This document shows, piece by piece, positions 56,234 through 64,000 of a stretch of DNA of 64,000 bases. Location of the stretch: positions 2,170,001-2,234,000 of the forward strand of contig JAGTXK010000055.1 in NCBI GenBank assembly GCA_019096195.1, read 5' to 3'. The DNA comes from Boletus sp. NGJ. Lineage: Eukaryota > Basidiomycota > Agaricomycetes > Boletales > Boletaceae. The position numbers and the translations under genes were made by a program. The notes below the pieces were generated by a model, which had not been told where the DNA came from, searched no databases, and was given only the letters and a program-made list of their open reading frames with translations. Position 1 is the stretch's first letter. Each line of letters starts with the position of its first letter.

Positions 56234-57094
56234 GTTGGATACGATAGTCAATTTGGAGGGGATGGGTTCTGAGTTGGGAATCACACAAGAAGAGACAAAA
56301 TATATAGCACGTCGCCAAGCAAGCTGGAGGCAAAATGAGTGACAAATGGCTTCTTACAATAGAGTCCGCGTCACTAGATGTGATCAGTCCGCAGTACCTT
56401 CGTGCCAAAGAGGATGTCGAAGTATCGATCGGAGAAGCAGTGAAATCAGCGTCTGACACATCCGAACTCGAACTTGAAGTGAGAGCATGGGCGGTACCAT
56501 GATCTGCTTCATGGAGGGCTGCCACAGATGCCCCGCTAGCTAATAATGCAGAGATGAGAGGTTGCGGCGCAGGATCAAGATCTTCAGACTGTGCACACTT
56601 ATTGTTTTGTGTTTCCCCTGGCTAATAGACGAGGACACGAAGAAAGAGCGACCAGCTGATTGAGTGGTAATGAAGTCGAGCTTGCGCCGCTGCGATTTAA
56701 GTAATTACGGCCGTTTCGAATTCAAACTCAGGCCTGTAAGATGGCGACTCGGATGTTGCCTTGCTGCCGCAAAAATGCTTTTTGATCTTTTTTATAACCC
56801 ATAGCTCTTTGGCGGTCCCAACCGTATGCATTACTGTGACTTTTTCAACTGTATCTCCTTGTCTCAAGGTGGCCCGTCTAACCGCGCGTGTGTGGGATAT
56901 GGAAAATTTACGCCCTCGCGCGTTCATTACTGCTCTCATTACAACATGTGGGTTATCAATCAAAATTGCGCTCTACCAAAACAGCCATCGTCAAGGCTAA
57001 GCCTACTGGGCGACGTGACTGTGAGATTATCGACCCCCACCAAGACCCACGCGGAAGATAATCGATAATCAGCTACCCATAGAGTCCTACCAAG
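56234..57094. promoter_or_regulatory. Divergent intergenic region of SDR and acylaminoacyl peptidase
   Basis: About 860 bases. A minus-strand frame of about 80 codons (near 56940-56697) has a basic stretch and an FCGSKA motif, but I do not recognise it and treat it as uncertain. GATTATCGA and ATCGATAATC occur around 57025-57070, an inverted pair about 50 bases upstream of the peptidase ATG. Confidence 0.4.
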
Positions 57095-59588
57095 ATGTCC
57101 TCCCTCTGCTTCAGTGGTCCCTCCCGTTTTTACAAGGAGCTCGCAGAGCTGCATGTGCCAACATCGGCCAAGTTTATCAACACTACAACTACATCCAGCG
57201 TCTCAGGTCTGCAAGTTTACCCTCTCCGGCTCCCTTGTCTAACACCTCATCATCGCAGTCGTCCGCATCACCTATTCAATTCGTGACCATGAACGAAATG
57301 TGAAGCGATCCATCACGGGAACTCTCACCTTGGGTAGCACAGATGCAGCAATCGACTCGCCAGTAATATCAATCACCCCCGATCCGTCCGAGATCTTGGC
57401 TTTCCTCTGTGCACCGTCAGAGAAACGCCATGCATTTCTCAAAGAGGTATCCGAGGCTAACGGTGAAAAGAAACGCTATGTGGAAGTCTGGTCAAGCATT
57501 CAGCTTGAGGCATCACTTGAAGTCACGAAGCAACATGGGCAATTTCACACAGATGGTATAATATTGACTCCGTTGTTGCCCTTATGTACTGACTTCCTTC
57601 ACCCTCTTAGATTTCTTTAGATCGTTCTCTTTCAGTCCATCAGAAACCGCGTTATTGTACACCGCCGAAGCTAATCCCGAGATTACCGAGAAACAGAGAG
57701 ATGATCCATACCCGAAATTCCGCTTCATTCCCCATTTTGGCGAACAGTTGTATACCAAGAAACGACCTGCTCTCTTTGTGTTCCGCTGGCGGTCCCCGAA
57801 TGAGGTATCGCAGGGTGGCAGCGACACAACACCAGCTGCATCTCTTACAATGTTGTCATTAGACCAACCCCCCATTATCCCTGTCCTATTCGGCCAGGCA
57901 ACTTTCGTAACAGAAACACGTCTCTATGCCACCGGATACGAGCAAACTGGTGATGGAAAGTTGTTGGGCGTGAAAGGATGTTTCAACCGACCAACCAGCA
58001 TATGGGAACTCATCCTTCCGAGCGAAAGTCCAGAAACTGCACTGATCACGGTGTGCAAGTCCGTTAAAATCGAGACCCAAAGCCGCTCCTCTCGTTCACC
58101 CCGTGTCCTATTCGACAAAGATCGTGTTCCAACGCTTTTATTCTGGCTGTCCAGTCCCGTGGGCGGTGCACATGCATCCACAGTATCCCTTCATGTTCGT
58201 GATTTGAAGGGTACTGCTGGCGACAGGCTCCTTGTGGATGGAGTATATGATCCTTCGGCTCAGGAGTTCCCAGGTCTGTACACCGAGTACAACCTGGCCG
58301 ATAGCCCATTCCTCAGACTCGGCGATAAGACATACGTTTTGGTACAGTCGCTTTGGCGCTCTCGTCCGACACTAATTTCAATCAACGTGGAAAATGGCGC
58401 TGTAGTCGATTTGACACCTGTCCTGGATAGCCAGGCATTGCATAGCTGGAGTTTACTCGCAACCGATGGAGCGCGCTCTGTGATATGCTCACGGAGCACC
58501 CCAACCTCTCCACCGGAAACGGTTCTTCTAACTTTGACACAAGACGGACTCCCAGGAAATGTCCAGGTCCTCGATAGACCAGTTGTTTCTCCCAAACGTG
58601 CGCATAACACGATTTAAAGAAATAACTCCCATCCCTAATTTAAGTTACAGTTCAGGAAGCCATTGATCGCCTCGACGCTTGTATCATACCCATTCCAAAT
58701 AGATATCCTGTCGAAACTATCGTCATTCGATCGAAAGAGTCTGTGCAAGGACACAAGCCTGTCTGCCTGACGATTCCACATGGAGGACCACACGCGTCCA
58801 GTGTTACGTCCTTCACGCCAGGTGTTCTCGCTTATGCCCTTGAAGGTTGTAAGTCAGCCGGTCTGCATCCTTTGTCCGGGCAGGTGATAGAATCATGGCT
58901 CCAGATACCATATCGTTACCGAATTACACTGGTTCCATGGGTTTTGGCGAGAAATTTATCCAAGACCTTCTCGGGAAATGCGGGAGCCTCGACGTTGCGG
59001 ACTGTATCGCGACAGTCGAGGAACTCATCAATCTCGGACTGTCTGAGCCAGGAAGACAAGTTGTCCAAGGTGGAAGCCACGGAGGCTTCCTCGCCGCGCA
59101 TCGTACGTCTCAAACCTTTATCTCACCCTCAGCCAATCCAACGAAGCTCATCCACGACCTTGGTAGTCATCGGCCAGCACCCCGACGTGTTCAGAGCGGC
59201 AATCATGCGCAACCCCGTCATCTCCGCCGGCGAGCTCTGCGCTTCCGACATCTCGGATTGGCCGTTCCGTGAATTCGGACTCCCGTTTGAAGCTGGTACA
59301 CACGTCACTCCGGATAGCTTCGCCACGCTCTATGCTGCCTCGCCGATTGCACACGTGGATCGCGTGAGGACGCCGGTGTTGATATTATTGGGCGAGGACG
59401 ATCTCCGCGTGCCACCGACGCAAGGAAGGGGGTATTATCATGCATTGAAGGGAAGGGGACGGGTGGTGGAGATGTTGGTGTTCCCGAAAGAAACACATCC
59501 GATCGATGGCGTGGAGGCCGCAAGGGTGTCGTTCGAAGCTGGGCGGGATTGGTTTCGAGCATTTGCTACGCAGAAAAGCGATATTTAG
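57095..59588 (+). CDS. Acylaminoacyl-peptidase-like serine peptidase (S9, APEH-type)
   Basis: Predicted to release N-acylated amino acids from peptides; prolyl-oligopeptidase family. Start MSSLCFSGPSRFYKELAELH at 57095. An N-terminal beta-propeller-type region contains FSFSPSETALLYTAEANPEI, FIPHFGEQLYTKKRPALFVF and PSSIWELIL-like repeats. The C-terminal alpha/beta-hydrolase domain has LTIPHGGPHASS, SLPNYTGSMGFGEKFIQDLL, the nucleophile elbow GGSHGGFLAAH (catalytic Ser), LILLGEDDLRVPPTQGRGYY (Asp) and FPKETHPIDG (His), ending ATQKSDI with TAA at 59586-59588. Five or six GT..AG introns are in phase. About 740 residues, matching fungal APEH-like enzymes. No signal peptide is visible, so it is probably cytosolic. 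Confidence 0.92.
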
Positions 59589-59718
59589 GGTCGAGGTGGT
59601 TACATATATACGATGTACTACGAAGTGGGACTCGTTGTACACCAAACGAAAGAGATCACTGCGGGGTGTTATTACCATCCACCCCGGGCGGCTCGTGCTT
59701 TACATCCCAACCGTGACC

Positions 59719-62353
59719 ATGTCGCGGCTGTCCATTGTGCACTGGAACGACGTGTACCGCGTTACGCCTCAGAAGATCACCGCGGACGGTGACACGATCG
59801 ACGTCACCCAGTTCGCTGCCCTCTTGGACGATATTCGACGCAAGTGGCGCGTGAGATCAGACGGGGCACGCGATGGCCTCTCACTATTCTCTGGCGACCT
59901 GTTTTCGCCATCGGTCGAGAGTACGGTGACCCGAGGAAGCCACATGGTGAGACGAGGCTTTTGCGTGTACCTTCTTCAGATCGGGTAAGTTGATGGCTGG
60001 TCTGTATAGGTTCCAGTGATGAATGAGCTTGCACCGGATGTCGCGTTGACGGGTTTGTACATCATTATCGGGGGACCTCTGTAACTACTCCGCTAATCAG
60101 GCGCATTACAAGGCAACCACGACTTTGATTTTGGTTTGTACCAATTGAATTCGGTTCGTTCGATGCACGATGCTGACCACCGTCATGCCTTGTAGGATAC
60201 CCGCATCTCTCGAAATTGGTCGATGACACGAAGTTTGTGAGTTCTCTGTCCGAGTTTCGCGTAAACCGTCTCATGTGTTCTCGAGCCCTGGCTTCTGAGC
60301 AACATCGTCGACGAGAATACTAACAACATTCCGGAACACTTACATCTCTTCAAGGTGCTAGAGCGGTCGGGCATCAGGATCGGAATCATTGGCCTTGTCG
60401 AAGAGTCTGTGTCCCATCTTACAAGGATTGACATACCTCACGACTCTGTTCCACAGAAGCTGGATCACCACGGTATCAGCATGGCCACCCAATTTCAAGT
60501 TCAAGGACATGGCAAAGACTGGTAGAGAATTGTCACAGCGATTGCGCGGGGAGCATCGATGTGACCTTATAATCGCATTGACTCACGCTCGGTAGGGGAG
60601 TCCCATTCATGCACTCGAATGTATCGCTGATACATTCGTAGGGTTCCAAATGTAACATCATGACTCGCCGATCGAAAATATTCGCTCACCCTTATAACCA
60701 CAGGACATCCAGCTAGCAACAGATTTATTAGCTTCGTCTCCTTCCGCTCAAAAAAACCGTTCCATAGCTGGGGAACACGGGGTAGACATCATCTTGGGTG
60801 GCCACGACCACCTCTACTTCGCATCAAAAGGTGTGACTACTTGGGATGGATACGACGTTTCAAAGCCGAGCATTGGATCTGAGGGTGATGATGGTGACAT
60901 ACTGGTGGTTAAGAGCGGAACAGACTTTAGAGAACTGAGTGAACTCACACTAGAGCTCGAAGATACCCCTCCAGGTAGCATTAGGAAGAAAGTGATCAAA
61001 GCTGTCCATGGTGAGTGTTCATTCTTTATCTTACGCCCTTTCGGAGAAATTAGACGGCTGTGTTGGTGTCTAGGTAAACGCCATAAGATCCAGCCTGGTA
61101 TGCCGTCTTCGAAGAACCTGCAGAAAATCCTTCACGACATACTGTCGTCGGTATCCGAGTCGTTGAAAGCACCTGTATGCATCACCGAAGTAGCACTGGA
61201 TTTGCGATCATACCTCCTGCGCACAGACGAGGTATGCGGATTCGCTCACCTGGTTAGGATAACTTATGTACTCTCTTGTCCAGACGGCAGCGGGGAATTG
61301 GTTCGCAGACGTCTTGAGGCACGCATACGACGATGCGTTGTCTACGAAATGTGGCAGCGGCTCTGATGGGGTCCTCATATGTGCAGGAACACTACGAGGA
61401 GACACACTGTATTCTCCAGGTATAGGTCTATCTGGCAGATAGCGACTGTCGCACCCACTGAGACTATTGAAGGCGTAATCACGCTCGGGAACATCCTGGA
61501 GATTTTACCTTTCGACGATCCAACGGTTGTACTCGAGCTAGACGGGGAAACTTTGTGGGATGCGCTCGAGGGAGCGTTATCCACATACCCCGCACAAGAA
61601 GGGCAAGTAGTCAGCGCATGGTTTGTTAATTGTCACTGACGGGTGGTTTAAGACGGTTCCCCATCGTATCTGGTTTACGCGTCTCTTGGGATTCTCGTCG
61701 CCCGTCTGGTCAGCGTGTACTTGGAGTTTGGCTCCTACAGGAAGTGCCAAAGACGTCGTTGGAAAACTCCCGTACCAGCTCTAGTTCAGGAACTCCCGCC
61801 CTCGTGGATGGTGAATCTATCAAGAGGGAGAAGAACGGGCGGACATACAAGATTGTAACGAGAGAGTACATGGCTACTGGGCATGATGGGTACACAGCCC
61901 TCCTTGGACATGAATATCTCATTGATGACGAGGACGGGCAACTGATGAGTAGTCTCGTTAGGAAGTACTTACTTGGTGAGTATTGATATGCTGGGCGAAG
62001 CGCATCTCATGACTGCGTTGGCAGGGGGTCACTATGTTAACAAGATGGTTCACCTACGTGAGAAGAATCAGGAAACAGATCACCTTCACTCAGAAACGGC
62101 TGGTGTCGTCCAAAGGTGGCAGCATGCGGCTATGAGTGCGCTGCATAAGCTACGTTCTCGCGTACACTACATGGATCACTTCAATATAACCGCACGAGAG
62201 CACATGAGTGGTGTTGATTGCTGCGATGGAAAGAGGATTCGGCGGGGGAGTAGTTGGAATGGCAAGAGTGGTCATGAGAAGACCTACAATGACGATCTGC
62301 TTGTAATTCATCCAGTTGTGGATGGAAGATTTCAAGACGTGGCGAGGAGCTAG
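59719..62353 (+). CDS. 5'-nucleotidase-family metallophosphoesterase
   Basis: Start MSRLSIVHWNDVYRVTPQK at 59719. The calcineurin-like phosphatase motifs are HWNDVYR, SLFSGDLFSPS, ALTGNHDFDFG, LIIALTHAR and GVDIILGGHDHLY, followed by the 5'_nucleotid_C domain (TAAGNWFADVLRHAYDD, LICAGTLRGDTLYSPG, VITLGNILEILPFDDPTVVL). It ends GRFQDVARS with TAG at 62351-62353. No signal peptide, unlike bacterial UshA or surface CD73, so it may be intracellular. The gene has many small exons: GNHDFDFG is carried on a 21-base exon, and 60642-60651 is a 10-base exon next to an intronic hairpin. The intron at 61603-61652 is GC-AG. Confidence 0.9.
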
Positions 62354-62489
62354 TTAAATGCATGGTGTACAGTGTAAATGTAATGACCGCCAACTTTACC
62401 ATCCGAATGCAGTGTCATGAGTCTGCAATGAGAAAAATGAAATCACCCGCGCCATGGCACTATCGAAGGGGAATAACCACCACAATGTT

Positions 62490-63221
62490 CTACTCTACTG
62501 AAGGAATAGTGACTTCAGGGACTTGGACTGGTGGTGGTGGGTCGCCAGTCAAGGTCCGACTATAATGTGTCAAGATACCGATGGATGAGCCAATGCCAGC
62601 GCCGCCTAAAACCACTTTAAAAGAAGCGTGAGCGGGTTTTGTTTGCTGGAACTCGGATCCTACTCACAGTTTATCGTACTTGCTCTCCTCCAAAATAGGG
62701 CGGGGGTGAGGACGGCAAAGAGCAAGGCACCGATGGTGGAATGGTCGTCCCCCCGCAACGACGCGGTCTACAGGAAGGTGAGTACGAAGCACGCGAGTTG
62801 ATTCAAGGAGAACGTACGTCGTAGGCGCTACGGATGTGCCTGTTTCTGACAGTGACCTCACTGGAGTTGGCGGACCGGACATATTCAAACCCTCCACCCG
62901 TCGCGCATCCTGTACCAGCATGAACGAAAGCACAAAATGAGTGGGTAGAAGCTTACCAACTGCTCCTCCGACCCAAGTCGCGCGTAGGAAGCGATTTATG
63001 CTGAACTGAGCTCGGCCTTTGCGCGCGAGTATGAACACCGTGTATGCTGGCGGTGTGAGCAGGGAGAACAGCTGGTACCCCTTGGTCATAGACCGCCGCA
63101 CAAGAAACTCCACGTCCGCTGCATGGGGACCCTCGGTAGCCATCTCGACGGCAAGCGACTTTGAGTCTTTGACGCCTTCGTTGTCGCTGTCACTGTCGGC
63201 GTCGACGAGGTGGTGTATCAT
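62490..63221 (-). CDS. Conserved-looking small membrane protein of unknown function
   Basis: Four exons from ATG at 63221 to TAG at 62492-62490, about 190 residues. Acidic N-terminus (DADSDSDNEGVKDSK), then LVRRSMTKGYQLFSLLTPPAYT with a hydrophobic segment, FSINRFLRATWVGGAVGCATGGGFEYVRSA split by an intron, a second hydrophobic segment TIGALLFAVLTPALFWRRA, and a glycine-rich third one (LVLGGAGIGSSIGILTHYSR). The Gly-rich spans loosely recall Tim17/Tim23-type helices, but I do not claim that family. It is divergent from the acidic protein, with only 110 bases between the start codons. Confidence 0.75.
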
Positions 63222-63331
63222 ACCACGTGATCCGCACGGACCAAGCTTGCCCTAAGTCGGCGATGAAAGGCAAGGCAAACGCCGCTCTTTCTTGTTCCCC
63301 GACTCTGTGCATTTCCCTCGCTGCAACTGTA

Positions 63332-64000
63332 ATGTCGGCCTCCTCGTCGATCGATGCGTATGATGCACAAATGCTTGACTTCTCTTCAGACCCGGATGTT
63401 CCAATGAACATCACAGGCTCCGCAGAATTTTTCGCAGAAGCACTGATGGACCACGATGGCCATCTTGCTGCTTCTACTTACGCCGAACACGGCAGCGTAG
63501 AGGTAGACATGGAAGAGTACGTCGGCGATAATGCAGAATACGAAATGGCCGACGAAACCGCCGAATATCAGCGCCCTCACGGGGACGAGCTACTCGACAT
63601 TGAAGTTTATGACGTGTCACACGCACCTTCTCCTCAGCCCCTGCAGCCATCCATCGACGTCCCGATTGGCTCTGAACACCCAGCACCGACATCGCCAGCC
63701 TTTTCGGAGCACGCTTCCCTCCCCGAGGTGCAAGGCGAGCCGGAGTCGGACGCGCATCCCACACCCCTTGATCACCCGCCAGCTGACGTTCCCCACGTGG
63801 AGCCCTCAGCTTCAGAGGGAACTTTTTCTTCGGATTTGGTGCATCCAACTGATGCACCCGATGAAAGCATTCATCCTGCCAGTGAGTCCCACGAGCAGTT
63901 AGGCGGCACTGCCCGTACCGACGGGCAGCCGTTTGAAACGCCGGCCCTTGCTGCGGACGCGGATGATGAGGCAGGACCCCATGTTCCACCTGTCGCTGAG
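63332..64000 (+). CDS. Acidic low-complexity protein, N-terminal part (runs off the window)
   Basis: An uninterrupted frame from ATG at 63332 to the window end (223 codons, no stop). It starts MSASSSIDAYDAQMLDFSSD and is rich in Glu, Asp, Pro, Ser and Ala, with almost no basic residues (for example EEYVGDNAEYEMADETAEYQ). Codon use is strongly protein-like over the whole length. No domain is visible in this part; the functional region probably lies beyond the edge. Confidence 0.75.
   Translation, partial: MSASSSIDAYDAQMLDFSSDPDVPMNITGSAEFFAEALMDHDGHLAASTYAEHGSVEVDMEEYVGDNAEYEMADETAEYQRPHGDELLDIEVYDVSHAPSPQPLQPSIDVPIGSEHPAPTSPAFSEHASLPEVQGEPESDAHPTPLDHPPADVPHVEPSASEGTFSSDLVHPTDAPDESIHPASESHEQLGGTARTDGQPFETPALAADADDEAGPHVPPVAE

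Overview
The window reads as nuclear DNA of a filamentous basidiomycete, most likely an Agaricomycete. Genes are tightly packed on both strands, almost all are split by short introns (about 45-65 bases, GT..AG with a few GC..AG), intergenic gaps are often only 100-500 bases, and the recognisable proteins are fungal housekeeping families. I saw no tRNA, rRNA, CRISPR array or intact transposon. Product names come from recognising protein families by eye; no database search was run.

Left part (1-30 kb), in order: the N-terminus of an S9-hydrolase-like protein (-), TMA7 (-), mitochondrial D-lactate dehydrogenase (+), mitoribosomal protein mL46 (-), V-ATPase subunit H (+), TRAPP subunit TRAPPC13 (-), mitochondrial YME2/RNA12 protein (-), a Nup1/Nup153-like FG nucleoporin (+), gamma-tubulin (+), the coactivator MBF1 (-), an intronless zinc-finger-like orphan (+), mitochondrial nuclease NUC1/EndoG (+), a Pin4/Cip2-like RNA-binding protein (-), a small proline-rich protein (-) and a UBE2C/Ubc11 ubiquitin-conjugating enzyme (-).

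Middle part (30-43.5 kb): endocytic scaffold Ede1 (+), class II cAMP phosphodiesterase (+), the STRIPAK scaffold striatin (-), 25S rRNA methyltransferase Bmt2 (-) and a tetraspanin (-).

The 43.5-56.2 kb stretch is structurally the most unusual. An ancestral order tetraspanin / MET8 siroheme synthase / P-loop NTPase / short-chain dehydrogenase (SDR) appears to have been tandemly duplicated as a unit of about 6.2 kb. A segment of about 4.5 kb in the second unit was then inverted. The result is one intact MET8, one intact NTPase gene, a second NTPase copy in inverted orientation with a broken first exon, a MET8 copy split into two remnants facing opposite ways, an SDR 3' fragment and one intact SDR. 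The NTPase resembles the P-loop module of crinkler-type proteins that are expanded in Agaricomycetes.

Right part (56.2-64 kb): an acylaminoacyl-peptidase-like S9 enzyme (+), a 5'-nucleotidase-family metallophosphatase (+), a small conserved membrane protein (-) and the start of an acidic low-complexity protein (+) that runs off the window.

Other points: a probable 2-base microexon in MBF1, three GC-AG introns, an intronic hairpin beside a 10-base microexon, a hydrophobic C-terminal tail on MET8, and one-base frame breaks in mL46 and the phosphodiesterase that look like miscounted C-runs. Several divergent pairs share very short promoter regions (mL46/VMA13 117 bases, YME2/nucleoporin 242 bases, the pair at 63.2 kb 110 bases).
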